From a virus, in the IMG/VR virus record IMGVR_UViG_3300025889_000357, positions 1 to 37,552 of that record: a DNA stretch of 37,552 nucleotides. One strand, given 5' to 3'. The position numbers and the translations under genes are program-made. Of the stretch, positions 24,685 to 33,322 are shown one piece after another. The notes beneath the pieces were generated by a model that saw only the letters and a program-made list of their open reading frames with translations, ran no database searches and was not told where the DNA came from. Numbering within the stretch: the first letter of the stretch is position 1; each line of letters starts with the position of its first letter.

Positions 24685-25623
24685 TTAGCCATCTGAACCA
24701 AAGAATGAACGCCAGTCAGACCAACCGAATGAATAACGCTCACGTGCCTTGAACCGGAGGTTACCAGTGTCAAAATCAGGCTCCATTTTAGTTTGGAGGC
24801 CAGCACGTACAAACATCTTCGCACCGTTTGGACAATCGGTTTTTAGGAACCAAGCGTCAGTATCTGTAAAGCGGCGGTTCACGTAGAAGCCACCCGGTAC
24901 AAGACCCTGATTACGGATTGAGTTGATGTTGTTTACATTGGTTGCACCATTGGCAGCAGTAGTTGGGTTTACCCCAATTGTTGTTGACATTGTGCTGTTC
25001 AGAATCTGGTCAGCAGTAAATGCGAGGTCTGAAGGAATATGCAAAGACTTAGCTTGCAGACCAATCAGAATACCACGGTCATCTTTTGCTTTTGAGATTG
25101 AAATCAATGCAGACTCAAGTGAAGCTTCTGACAAGTCAGTAGCACCAATGTAGTTTGACTGATTACCAGCACCAATGGTTGGGTGTGATGCAGAGAACAA
25201 TGGAACACCATCGCCACCTACATATGTAGCATTAAAGCCGTTGTTGAACACGTCTGCAGCTTTAACCTGCTTGGTGTTCGCCATTGCACGTGCAAGACCA
25301 CGCGCACGAAGCTTTGCAAATGTGTCATAGAGGTTGTCTTCCATTGCCTCTTCTGTCACTGCAAATGCAAGTGCGATAGTTTCATGTGTGTAACGTGCTG
25401 TGTAGCTTTCTTGTGCATCGTCATAGGATACAGCGGCACCTTCACCTTTAGTAGGTGCAGTACCAAATCCTGTGAACAATACTTCTTCTTCAAACGCACG
25501 GTCTGAATTTTCTGTTTCAAACAGAGGTGCGTGTTCGTCACTAACTTCTCCATACTCCATACCGAAAACGGCATTAAGACCGGGGAGAAGCTCTTTTGCA
25601 ATACTTGCTCTATTAATAGCCAT
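24685..25623 (-). CDS. Major capsid protein, HK97-fold, Mu gpT-like (312 aa)
   Basis: The shell protein. It has an N-terminal arm (MAINRASIAKELLPGLNAVFGMEYGE), a segment like the Mu gpT head protein (PLFSASHPTIGAGNQSN..., ESALISISKAKDDRGILIGLQAKSLHIPSDLAF), and a C-terminal YSFGWSDWRSFFGSDG. Length is right for this group and position is right: downstream of scaffold and portal, followed by a terminator. The start ATG at 25623 has a GGAG-type site. The gene has more balanced codon use and less AT bias than neighbours, as expected for a highly expressed gene. Fold assignment is from pattern memory. Confidence 0.8.
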   Translation of the reverse strand: MAINRASIAKELLPGLNAVFGMEYGEVSDEHAPLFETENSDRAFEEEVLFTGFGTAPTKGEGAAVSYDDAQESYTARYTHETIALAFAVTEEAMEDNLYDTFAKLRARGLARAMANTKQVKAADVFNNGFNATYVGGDGVPLFSASHPTIGAGNQSNYIGATDLSEASLESALISISKAKDDRGILIGLQAKSLHIPSDLAFTADQILNSTMSTTIGVNPTTAANGATNVNNINSIRNQGLVPGGFYVNRRFTDTDAWFLKTDCPNGAKMFVRAGLQTKMEPDFDTGNLRFKARERYSFGWSDWRSFFGSDG

Positions 25624-25639
25624 GATTTAATCTCCCTTA

Positions 25640-26254
25640 TTAACCTAGTAGGTAAGCTGTGATTGTTGCTGGTGCAGTAACGGCAGCAGTCAAGAAGTTA
25701 TCTGTATGCTGAATGAGTTGTACATTCAACTTTAGATAAGCATTCTCAGCAGCATTAGCTACATCATTGCCCGGTTCATCTACTGAATCCAAAGGACGAC
25801 ACATTGCGATACCTGTGGTGCGAGTAGCAGCGGCAATACCATGACCAGAAATACCTGTAAAGGTAGAACCTGAACCAAGGGTTACAGCAAAGTTTAGAGA
25901 ACCATGAAGGTCACCTGCGGTTACAGACGCATCGGCCTGTACTTCAAATACTGCACGTGAGTCATCAGCAATCATAGCTTTCGCATTTGTTGCGGATGTA
26001 CCTGAAGGCCAGTATTTGCTCCATTTTTGTTCACCATTTGCAACATACTGACAGCCCATGAATACACCTTGGGCTATTTCTGTTACAGTGGTTATAGCTT
26101 CCACATTCCCTGCATTAATACGGACAAGGTCGCCTGTAAAAATATTAGCAGCGTAGCCTGAAGCAATTGGGTACTCATTAGTGCCTTGATTGTTCGGATT
26201 ACTACCACGTTTACGAGAAGGTCGGAAGCCGTTCAACGCTTTAGTTGAAGTCAT
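25640..26254 (-). CDS. Putative head decoration/accessory protein (204 aa)
   Basis: A Gly/Ala/Thr-rich beta protein (YAANIFTGDLVRINAGNVEAITTVTEIAQGVFMGCQYV) with a small polar N-terminus. It lies between the scaffold-side 164-aa gene and the major capsid gene, 16 nt from the capsid start. Such small beta proteins in this slot are often decoration proteins that stabilise the capsid. The start at 26254 follows a strong GGGAGAAA site. No sequence proof of decoration, so the role is inferred. Confidence 0.6.
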   Translation of the reverse strand: MTSTKALNGFRPSRKRGSNPNNQGTNEYPIASGYAANIFTGDLVRINAGNVEAITTVTEIAQGVFMGCQYVANGEQKWSKYWPSGTSATNAKAMIADDSRAVFEVQADASVTAGDLHGSLNFAVTLGSGSTFTGISGHGIAAATRTTGIAMCRPLDSVDEPGNDVANAAENAYLKLNVQLIQHTDNFLTAAVTAPATITAYLLG

Positions 26255-26293
26255 ATTATTTCTCCCATTTTAAAATTGCACTTACCAAATTAT

Positions 26294-26788
26294 TTAATCC
26301 TGAAATTTAGGAGTACGTCCTTTGGTAACACTAGATTTACTTGTATTACGAATTGGCATACGAGAATCATTTTGACCCATAAGCTGTTGATTAACTGCAT
26401 CAACCATCTCATGGCTTTTATTCTCATAGTACCGTTGACGACTTTGCGCTTTAGCCAGTGGCATTTTCGCTAGGGCCAAGTCTCCACGACAGACTGCTCC
26501 CATGTATCGTCCTTCTTCCCTCACGAAGGAAGTGTGTTGCATCTCAGGAACTTCATCTACGGATACAAACTGCCAGCCTTCTTGGACTTTTTTGCCAACA
26601 TTTTTGTAATCGTCTTGCCCACGAAGATTAATACGAATCCAACGTAAGGCCAAGCCCTCGTTAGCAAAACGGATTCTAGTTTCGTCTGGAATATCAAGCA
26701 TATTAGGCTCACGATATTCTTCAAACTGTTCCCTTGTATTGAGTTCACGAGACTCTACACTACGTGATGTTGTGGTATTACGTGCCAT
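26294..26788 (-). CDS. Hypothetical head-region protein (164 aa)
   Basis: Start set at the ATG at 26788 (MARNTTTSRSVESRELNTREQFEEYREPN), preceded by GGAGGAAA; a longer frame would run into the scaffold gene. The protein is charged, with LALRWIRINLRGQDDYKNVGKKVQEGWQFV, KSHEMVDAVNQQLMGQNDSR and a basic end. No membrane segment or catalytic motif was found. Position between scaffold and decoration-type genes hints at a capsid assembly factor. I have seen similar sequences in marine-phage head modules but cannot name a role. Confidence 0.6.
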   Translation of the reverse strand: MARNTTTSRSVESRELNTREQFEEYREPNMLDIPDETRIRFANEGLALRWIRINLRGQDDYKNVGKKVQEGWQFVSVDEVPEMQHTSFVREEGRYMGAVCRGDLALAKMPLAKAQSRQRYYENKSHEMVDAVNQQLMGQNDSRMPIRNTSKSSVTKGRTPKFQD

Positions 26789-26807
26789 TTTAATTTCCTC
26801 CACGCTA

Positions 26808-27788
26808 TTAACTGTAAACTGTAGTATATTCACCATCAGCTTTTTCGACTTTAAGCTTTTCGGCTGCATACTTATCCAGTGATATACCCCACTTTTCAGC
26901 AAGTCGGATGTCTTCTTTAGTAAGACGTACCTTCTTACCAGATGAGGCTGATGAAGTGCGTGATGCTCCACCTACCACTTGGGCAGGAGTTGACGCTTCC
27001 TGCTGGCGTTGTACTGTTTCAGTCTGCGTAGCAAACCGTTCTGGAAACTTACTACGAAGACGTGAATCAATCTCTTGATAAAAATCTTCATCAGAAGGGT
27101 CATACCCCTCCGCTTTTAATTCCGCGTCTGTTTCAAGAGCAAGCGTAGTCATTACGTTGTCTTGTCCAAACCAAGGATTTCGTCCAGCCCATTCAACAGC
27201 CATTCTATCGTACTGAGCAGCTTGTTGTGGGTGCTGCCCCTGTGGTTGCTGTTGAGGTCTTTGGACCTCCTGCTGTGGTTGTCTATATTGCTTTTCAAAC
27301 TTTAGTGATGCTGAATCGTTTTGTGCGTTGCTCAAAAATTCTTGAGCCTGTACAATACGGTCAGTATCTCCTGACTCAAGTGCTTGTCTATAAGCATCTT
27401 TAGCCATAGCAATACGACTATTAATTTGTTCTTCAGCAGATTCAAAACTTTTTTCTAATGAAGTTCTTAGTTCCTGCTGTTGAGCCTTTAGTCGTTCTTC
27501 AAGTTCTTGTTGACGTGCAACCAGATTCTGAATCTGTTCTTCACGTTCCTTCTTCTGTTTTACGAGTTGTCGGATTCGTTTTTGTGCGCCAGACTGATGT
27601 TCTTCTTGCTCCGGGCTTCCACCTGTTTCAGGCGCAGCCGATGCTTTAGTCTCTTCAGTTTTTTCAACTTGTAGTTGAACTTCAATAGGAGCATCTACTT
27701 GTTCCTCTTGACCTTCAATTTCAAACTCAACTTTTTCTTCCTCTTTTACGGCGGGGGAAGTGTCAACCGTTGTCCATTCTTCAGACAT
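26808..27788 (-). CDS. Scaffolding protein (326 aa)
   Basis: Acidic N-terminus (EEEKVEFEIEGQEEQVDAPIEVQ), a long charged coiled coil at about residues 70-150 (KKEREEQIQNLVARQQELEERLKAQQQ), a Pro/Gln-rich linker, and a basic C-terminal helical tail (KKVRLTKEDIRLAEKWGISLDKYAAEKL). The latter is the type that binds capsid subunits. This acidic-coil-basic layout is classic for scaffolds, and the gene sits between portal and capsid genes. A protease is not evident. Start at 27788 has AAAGGAG upstream. Confidence 0.7.
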   Translation of the reverse strand: MSEEWTTVDTSPAVKEEEKVEFEIEGQEEQVDAPIEVQLQVEKTEETKASAAPETGGSPEQEEHQSGAQKRIRQLVKQKKEREEQIQNLVARQQELEERLKAQQQELRTSLEKSFESAEEQINSRIAMAKDAYRQALESGDTDRIVQAQEFLSNAQNDSASLKFEKQYRQPQQEVQRPQQQPQGQHPQQAAQYDRMAVEWAGRNPWFGQDNVMTTLALETDAELKAEGYDPSDEDFYQEIDSRLRSKFPERFATQTETVQRQQEASTPAQVVGGASRTSSASSGKKVRLTKEDIRLAEKWGISLDKYAAEKLKVEKADGEYTTVYS

Positions 27789-27873
27789 TTAATACTCCTT
27801 TTACGTCAGTTGCGAATATGACGAATTACGCAATTGATTTATAATACATTATAAGCAAAGCATACGCAATAGT
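27789..27873. promoter_or_regulatory. Gap before scaffold gene: possible weak -10 box only
   Basis: On the minus strand TATAAT occurs at 27848-27853, about 60 nt before the scaffold start, but no good -35 is placed 16-18 nt upstream. No strong hairpin with a T run is seen. An internal promoter for scaffold and capsid genes is possible but weakly supported. Confidence 0.25.
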
Positions 27874-27993
27874 TTACCCAAAGAAATTTTTAGGTTTATT
27901 ACGTTTATTAACATTTTTCTTATGTACACCGGGTCTACGCTTCTTAGGGCGTTCAAAAGACTTAGTGATTAAAGGATTGTTATTCTTTGCCAT
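27874..27993 (-). CDS. Tiny basic protein (39 aa)
   Basis: The ATG at 27993 overlaps the stop of the co-chaperonin gene (TAATG) and the frame ends in TAA at 27874. The product (MAKNNNPLITKSFERPKKRR, then PGVHKKNVNKRNKPKNFFG) is strongly basic and resembles very short Lys-rich genes I have seen in marine phages. Its tight coupling supports a real gene. Possibly a nucleic-acid or chaperone partner; function unknown. Confidence 0.65.
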   Translation of the reverse strand: MAKNNNPLITKSFERPKKRRPGVHKKNVNKRNKPKNFFG

Positions 27994-28409
27994 TAGTGTG
28001 CTAGATTATAGGTAGGGTCCAGTTCTTTAGGGTCAGAGACAACCATAGAAATCTGGTCATCTAACAATAGAATAAGACGTACACCCTTATAAAGAAACTT
28101 TTGACCAGAGTGTTTACCATAACACACATAGTCACCTTCCTGACACCACGCACCGTTTGGATAACGCTTTTCATCAGCATAGGCATCCTTACCAATACGA
28201 AGTACTTTACCTACAGTAGTAAGGTAAGAGATATCTTCTCTGGTAGAATCTGGTAGAATAATACCACCTTTAGTTTCTGCTTTAACAGAAACAGGCCGTA
28301 CTAAAATATGATAACCCGGAATAATAGGAAGTACATCTGGGTCTGGTATTCCTTCGTGATTATTCCAAGCATCGTTAAGAATTGATTTACTCATATGAAC
28401 TTGTTGCAT
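27993..28409 (-). CDS. GroES-like co-chaperonin (138 aa)
   Basis: Start set at the ATG at 28409, where GAGGAG at the end of the previous gene serves as ribosome site; an ATG 21 nt earlier lacks this. Residues about 30-58 (PGYHILVRPVSVKAETKGGIILPDST) match the Cpn10 fold, with GGIIL at the mobile loop that binds GroEL. Residues about 65-130 (TVGKVLRIGKDAY, EGDYVCYGKHSG, LILLLDDQISMVV) fit the rest of the barrel. Phage co-chaperonins such as T4 gp31 replace GroES to fold capsid proteins. It sits next to scaffold and portal, which suits a role in capsid folding. Confidence 0.8.
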   Translation of the reverse strand: MQQVHMSKSILNDAWNNHEGIPDPDVLPIIPGYHILVRPVSVKAETKGGIILPDSTREDISYLTTVGKVLRIGKDAYADEKRYPNGAWCQEGDYVCYGKHSGQKFLYKGVRLILLLDDQISMVVSDPKELDPTYNLAH

Positions 28410-28410
28410 T

Positions 28411-28602
28411 TTACTCCTCATCGTCTTCATATATCATTTGATTAACTACATTTTTGATTTCTGCTCTTGCCCATTCCAATCCAGAAATACGCCCAACAGA
28501 ATTCATATATGAAGAATAATCCGAAGCGGCTCCAGATGCAAGCGAATTCTTTGCTGCATCCATTTCTTTTTGCAATATTCTATCAATTTCTTCCCAGAGC
28601 AT
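28411..28602 (-). CDS. Small acidic hypothetical protein (63 aa)
   Basis: A short helical protein (EEIDRILQKEMDAAKNSLASG) ending in EDDEE. It starts in a TAATG junction at 28602 with the portal gene, and its end supplies the GAGGAG that starts the co-chaperonin, so translation of the three is likely linked. Function unknown; a small assembly factor is plausible. Confidence 0.65.
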   Translation of the reverse strand: MLWEEIDRILQKEMDAAKNSLASGAASDYSSYMNSVGRISGLEWARAEIKNVVNQMIYEDDEE

Positions 28603-31100
28603 TATACACCCTTCTTAGCGTCAGAGATAAGTTTAGTAATCATGTCTGCCGCTTTAAGCGTTTCGGTGTTTTTGGCACCTTCTTCTTGCTTGATAAGGTC
28701 TGCAAGGACTTCAACTGCCTTGATAGCCGCTTTTGAATTTCTATCTTTCTCTTTTTCATCAGCCTTCAGAGTATTCTCTGCTCCTACTTTATATGCATCC
28801 AGTGCCAGCTTTTGTTCTTTTAAGTCAAGGTCACGGTTTTTAAGCGCACCCTCTGTTGCTTCTTTAGCAAGCTGTGCCTGAATTTTTTGTTTTTCAATAT
28901 TCAACCTTTCAGCTTCTATCTGAACCATAGCTTGTTCTGGTGATGGTCCTGCTTGTGCAGCGGCTTGATTAGCTTGCATAACTTGTTGTGCAGCGGCTAC
29001 CATTACCTGCTCAATGACTGCAGGATTCTGAGCATTCGGGTCACCTTCTGGGGCTTCTGCCATCATTTGTCTTGTTACACCATTGACTTGCTCCTGATAT
29101 TTCATTACTACGTGTTCCTGAATATTAGCTTGTAGAATAGGTGCTACACGCTGCATAATAGGATTACCACCATTTGCAGGGTCTTGCATAAACATAGTTT
29201 TAATTTGAATGTGGGCATCATGGTTCTGTCCTGCAAACGCTTTAATAGGCAAGCCTTTAGTTGCTGCTTCAATATCTGTAACAGGGTCAAGAGGCTGTGC
29301 CTGTGGTTTGTCAGGTAGAATTTTATCAAGGTTAGGAATGTTAGCCGCATTAAGTAATGTACGGTTTAGTTCTTCCATATTAAACATTCCCGGAGGAGAT
29401 GTCTGTGCTAACTGCATTGCCATCTGTGTCATCATAAGGCGGTGAGCAGAAGACGGAATGTTAGGGTCACTAACCGGAACAACGTCTACACGTCCATCAA
29501 AGTCTTTACGGAATACATTCTCAGATATACCCGGAACATCATAAGGATATTCATTAGGTAAGCTTTCATAATTAATACGTGCAAGGATTTTAAATTCATC
29601 CTTTTGAGATTTATGTAGACGTTTATGAATAGCTGAGAAAAACTTACTAGAAGCTTCTAGCAACGCCATAGTTGTACCTACTGGTCCATAGTTAGAACCT
29701 TCGGTAATTACTTGTTCTGTTGTATCAGCAAACTTCTGACCCGCTGCTGCAGTAAACTGCATCATCTGGAATAGTGTGCTTGATGGTTCTTTGTACGGTA
29801 AAGGTACAATGGACTTAGACAAGTCCATACCTGTTGCTTCTACTTCTTTAAACTCACCCGGTGCAATAGGGTCATTGTCTCCTACTACACGAACACCTTT
29901 AGCTTTAAAGCCGCCGGGAAGGTTAGCAAACTGACCTGCATCAATAAGGCTACGCATAGCTGCAGTGGCAGACATAGTAAGGTTACCAAGGAAGTGGATA
30001 AGACCAAGACCGTAGAAACCAAAGCCCGGAACAAAACGATAATGAGTAAAGAACATTTTCTTTTCTTTATTCTTATCTTCTTCATTCCAGTTACGTCTGA
30101 TAGATAATACTTTTTGTGAACTTTCTTCAATAGTTACAATGTACGGACAAGCAGTAGGATAGTCTTCTAGTTCAAGATAACAATGCTGTTCTAGTAGTAC
30201 ATACTGTTGGTCAAGGTCTGAAGAAGGAGACAACCCAAGAACCGTGTCCATCTTTTCAGTCAAAGCGGATTGTTCTGGGTTGTAAGGGTCTGGAAGGTCT
30301 ATGTCTGCATACATACCAGATACCATGCCTTGTGCTATTTCTCTTGGACTACGGTATAGTACATGGGTATAGCGGTCAGCACGGCGTAGGTCTGTAGCAT
30401 AGTAAGACACATAGAACTGGTCAATAGGTACAAACTCACTTACTGGTCTGTCTACTGAGCCATCAAAATATACTTTCTTAAATGCAGAGCCTATCAACGG
30501 CAGGTGAAACAGCATACGTTCAAACTCATCAAAGTACTCAGGCATTTGCTCAGTAAGTTGATAGTTCATAAAGTTTTGTACACGGTTACCTTGCCGTTGA
30601 CGCTCCACGGTAGCATCTCCAAGAACTTGGGTTTTGACTGGACCACTGGAAGGAAAGAGTTCTTGGGATGCACGTGACTGGAATTTAACTGCTGACTCAA
30701 TCAGCAAAGGATGGACAGCGGTTGCTGCACCTTCAAAAGGTTCTGTAGTTTCTTCAAGTTTTAGGCCAAGCAAGTCAAATCCTCTTTCAAACATGGACTC
30801 CCACTCTGAACGAGATGCTTTATCTGCTTCAAACTTTTCATAGACTTCTGCGCCAATTTGAATAAGAGTGTCTTCATCAAGAGTATCAACTAGATTATCG
30901 TAGAAACCTTCTACATCAAAACCTACTTCCATCTCCATTTCAAACATTTCACCTTCTGGACTAAAAGAAACTTCTACTTCTCCTGTCTCAGGGTCAACTT
31001 CATAACTGACATTGTCTTCTGATTTTTGATTAATATTTAATTGAATGATGTTGTCCATGCCTTCAGGCATCACATCATTAGGATTTTTTTCTATTGCCAT
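28602..31100 (-). CDS. Portal protein, P22-type (832 aa)
   Basis: The dodecameric DNA gate at the capsid vertex. After an acidic N-terminal extension, residues about 105-320 carry the recognisable portal core (ADKASRSEWESMFERGFDLLGLK..., VHPLLIESAVKFQSRASQELFPSSG, SEFVPIDQFYVSYYATDLRRADR). Then there is a long helical region (ALIDAGQFANLPG..., TTEQVITEGSNYGPVGTTMALLEAS) and a C-terminal Ala/Gln/Lys helix (residues about 690-832), as in P22 gp1, whose C-terminus forms a barrel. Length fits that family. It lies directly downstream of the terminase large subunit, as expected. A promoter candidate is at 31134-31162. Confidence 0.82.
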   Translation of the reverse strand: MAIEKNPNDVMPEGMDNIIQLNINQKSEDNVSYEVDPETGEVEVSFSPEGEMFEMEMEVGFDVEGFYDNLVDTLDEDTLIQIGAEVYEKFEADKASRSEWESMFERGFDLLGLKLEETTEPFEGAATAVHPLLIESAVKFQSRASQELFPSSGPVKTQVLGDATVERQRQGNRVQNFMNYQLTEQMPEYFDEFERMLFHLPLIGSAFKKVYFDGSVDRPVSEFVPIDQFYVSYYATDLRRADRYTHVLYRSPREIAQGMVSGMYADIDLPDPYNPEQSALTEKMDTVLGLSPSSDLDQQYVLLEQHCYLELEDYPTACPYIVTIEESSQKVLSIRRNWNEEDKNKEKKMFFTHYRFVPGFGFYGLGLIHFLGNLTMSATAAMRSLIDAGQFANLPGGFKAKGVRVVGDNDPIAPGEFKEVEATGMDLSKSIVPLPYKEPSSTLFQMMQFTAAAGQKFADTTEQVITEGSNYGPVGTTMALLEASSKFFSAIHKRLHKSQKDEFKILARINYESLPNEYPYDVPGISENVFRKDFDGRVDVVPVSDPNIPSSAHRLMMTQMAMQLAQTSPPGMFNMEELNRTLLNAANIPNLDKILPDKPQAQPLDPVTDIEAATKGLPIKAFAGQNHDAHIQIKTMFMQDPANGGNPIMQRVAPILQANIQEHVVMKYQEQVNGVTRQMMAEAPEGDPNAQNPAVIEQVMVAAAQQVMQANQAAAQAGPSPEQAMVQIEAERLNIEKQKIQAQLAKEATEGALKNRDLDLKEQKLALDAYKVGAENTLKADEKEKDRNSKAAIKAVEVLADLIKQEEGAKNTETLKAADMITKLISDAKKGV

Positions 31101-31133
31101 TATCTTTCCTACCAGTTAAATTAAGATTTTTAT

Positions 31134-31162
31134 ATTATAGCTTTAAGTTCTCCAATATGCAA
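31134..31162 (-). promoter_or_regulatory. Candidate promoter before the portal gene
   Basis: Minus strand TTGCAT (31157-31162), a 17-nt spacer, and a perfect TATAAT (31134-31139), about 34 nt before the portal ATG at 31100. The -35 lies inside the end of the terminase gene. It would allow separate high-level transcription of the head genes. Confidence 0.45.
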
Positions 31163-32696
31163 CCCTCTTTCTTGTTCTTGGTTCATCTTCCCATGAAGGG
31201 TCTTCAGGGTGAATAAGGTTCCAACTGTCTTTCATATAATGAATAGCCATAGTCATACAGTCCACTTGGTCATCGTGTGCGCCATTAGGAAAAGACATAC
31301 ACTCAGAGTACACATCATCTGCCCATATTTTATCTGCAGGTAACCATACACGACCCGCCTCCATCATTGGAGTTGCTGCATACACACGCGACACTTTGTC
31401 TCTATCAGGAAGGTAGTCTAGTACAGGAAGCCCCGCCCTACGCATATCCTGCAGCAAAGACTGACCGGATGCCTTCTTTTCAATAATACATACATCAGGT
31501 CTAAAGTCTGCATAAAGTTCCTGTGCTTTACGTCTTAGTTCAGGATATTCAAATCTACCTCTTGTATTACCTAATAATATAATATTACTTTGTCCTTCTT
31601 CTATACCATATTCATTCTGCTCAAACGTGTAGAAGATACCCCATGTTTGTATTACACTGTAGTCAGCAGTTCTAGCTGTACTAAAAGCTGTATCATATGT
31701 TTGTAGTATAAAGTCACATGGTGGTGGTTCATCATCTTCCCACACCTGTATCCATTTCTTTTTAATAATACCACCGTCATCAGGAGAAGGGTCCTGCATA
31801 TATAATGCATTCCAGTACCTACTACCATTTGCTCCTCTGATTTCTTGCTCATCAATACGTAGTAACTCATCTGGCTTCCACTCAGGAAAGTAAGATGTAC
31901 CCTCTGGTAGCCCTAGTAACTCTGCAGCTTCTTCATTTAGCCACGCAGGAATACTAATTACTTCCCAAGGATATGCTGTTGTTTCTGTATTTGATTCTTG
32001 TTTTAACAACCACCCACATAAATCATCATAGTGGTATCTGGTATTAATAATAATAATTGCACCATTAGGCATGATACGAGTTCTAAGACCTGCGGGCCAC
32101 CATTCCTTAATGTACCTTCTACCTGCTTCTGAGATGGCATCTTCTTCAGACATAACGTCATCTAGTAGGGCTACGTGTGCGCCACGTCCTGCCACCTGAC
32201 TTCGTACACCTGCAGCATAGTAAGAACCATTCTTATTCGTCTTCCACTTACCTGCGGCCTTAACATCACTCCTCAAACTAATATCACGAAAAATCCGCTG
32301 GAACCTTGCGGTTCCGACTACGTCACGCACTGTACGTCCAAAGTCACTTGCAAGCTGCTCTGAGTGTGATAGAGACATAATCTCATGGTTACCATTATTA
32401 CCTATATACCAAGCAGGGAATAACTTACTACAGATTACAGACTTAGAAGAACGCGGTGGTAGGAATACCATCAATCTCTTTACATCCCCATCTACTACAC
32501 CCTGTAGCTTCTGACACAGTAATTCAATATGTTTACCCATCTTAAATTCAGATATAAGAGTAGGTGCAAATATCTTTACAAAGGTAAGGAAGTCTGTCCT
32601 TGCCATCATATCTGCATATTCATTTAATTTATCTTTAAGTGTTATGTAAGGAGCAGATTGTCTATTGTCTTCTTCTTCTGTATTACCATCTAACAT
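31143..32696 (-). CDS. Terminase large subunit (517 aa)
   Basis: The packaging motor ATPase and nuclease. Walker A-like residues 80-86 (PPRSSKS), Walker B 176-187 (ALLDDVMSEEDA), and a coupling segment at 217-226 (INTRYHYDDL) mark the ATPase. The nuclease half has D335 (YDTAFST), E406 (IIEKKASG) and D475/D476 (GAHDDQ), a spacing like RNase-H fold terminases of the psiM2-ORF9 type. The Walker A is degenerate (no GKT), as in that family. It starts in a TAATG overlap with the 66-aa gene. No small terminase subunit is recognisable here. Confidence 0.88.
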   Translation of the reverse strand: MLDGNTEEEDNRQSAPYITLKDKLNEYADMMARTDFLTFVKIFAPTLISEFKMGKHIELLCQKLQGVVDGDVKRLMVFLPPRSSKSVICSKLFPAWYIGNNGNHEIMSLSHSEQLASDFGRTVRDVVGTARFQRIFRDISLRSDVKAAGKWKTNKNGSYYAAGVRSQVAGRGAHVALLDDVMSEEDAISEAGRRYIKEWWPAGLRTRIMPNGAIIIINTRYHYDDLCGWLLKQESNTETTAYPWEVISIPAWLNEEAAELLGLPEGTSYFPEWKPDELLRIDEQEIRGANGSRYWNALYMQDPSPDDGGIIKKKWIQVWEDDEPPPCDFILQTYDTAFSTARTADYSVIQTWGIFYTFEQNEYGIEEGQSNIILLGNTRGRFEYPELRRKAQELYADFRPDVCIIEKKASGQSLLQDMRRAGLPVLDYLPDRDKVSRVYAATPMMEAGRVWLPADKIWADDVYSECMSFPNGAHDDQVDCMTMAIHYMKDSWNLIHPEDPSWEDEPRTRKRVAYWRT

Positions 32697-32896
32697 TAAG
32701 TATTAATTCCTTCTGTCTTTGTACATTTAAACTGTAATACTACAACTGGTGGTGTCCTTTCATCAGTAACAAAGTCACGCATCATTTCTGCTGCACGTGC
32801 TTTACATTCTAATTCTGTTTTATAAGGTCCACGTCTATCTTGTAATTCTATACAATCTTTATCTAATAGGCAAGCCAATACTAATGCCTCAAACAT
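32696..32896 (-). CDS. Small exported-like protein before terL (66 aa)
   Basis: Start set at the ATG at 32896, with AAGGAAGG upstream (a longer frame at 32935 lacks this). The protein starts hydrophobic (MFEALVLACLLDKDCIELQDRRG), has Cys in TELECKARAAEMM and near the end in LQFKCTKTEG. Plan and length match the 62-aa protein at 20244-20432. It is the first gene of the late block. Small Cys proteins of this type occur in other marine phages; function unknown. It is not a recognisable terminase small subunit. Confidence 0.6.
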   Translation of the reverse strand: MFEALVLACLLDKDCIELQDRRGPYKTELECKARAAEMMRDFVTDERTPPVVVLQFKCTKTEGINT

Positions 32897-32952
32897 TTTA
32901 ATACCTTCCTTAATAAAGTGTGACATATTTATCACACCTACAATGAAATCGT

Positions 32953-32961
32953 ATTATATCA
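32953..32961 (-). promoter_or_regulatory. Candidate extended -10 for the late block
   Basis: Minus strand TGATATAAT (TG-n-TATAAT), 57 nt before the start of the 66-aa gene. No good -35 at 16-18 nt upstream, but extended -10 promoters can act without one. This is the nearest good box to the late operon start. Confidence 0.4.
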
Positions 32962-33091
32962 TATTGCATAGTTATAAGAAATATGTTATTTTCTACTTAG
33001 TCCCACCGGGGTAAATATATACCTCCCCAAGACCCGACACACCCCTAGTTAGTGTTCCTAATAGACATCAGAGACAACAACAAAGCTAGTA

Positions 33092-33107
33092 AATTGTTTA
33101 CACAATT
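33092..33107. promoter_or_regulatory. Palindrome AATTGT-TTAC-ACAATT
   Basis: Perfect 6-4-6 inverted repeat, the same geometry as the TGTCAA boxes but a different sequence, located between the late promoter candidate and the divergent box. It could bind a second regulator. Confidence 0.4.
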
Positions 33108-33157
33108 AGTCATAACTAGGAAGCCCCCGGAGTAATACTATTTATTTTATAATATTT

Positions 33158-33177
33158 ATTATAACATTTGTTATAAT
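33158..33177. promoter_or_regulatory. 20-bp palindrome carrying divergent extended -10 boxes
   Basis: ATTATAACA-TT-TGTTATAAT, nine-base arms around two bases. Read either way it gives TGTTATAAT, an extended -10 (TG-n-TATAAT). It could therefore serve both leftward and rightward transcription, or simply be a hairpin or operator. Confidence 0.4.
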
Positions 33178-33322
33178 ATGAAAGACCCTTGTTTTTTTGT
33201 AAGTATATCTCAGGGGTATATTATATATATAAATGTCAAGTAGTTTTTTTGGTGGGGGTTCTCTAAAGAGTCTACCTAATCTACCAGAATTTTGACAGAA
33301 GAATCCTTTTCCCAACACAAAG

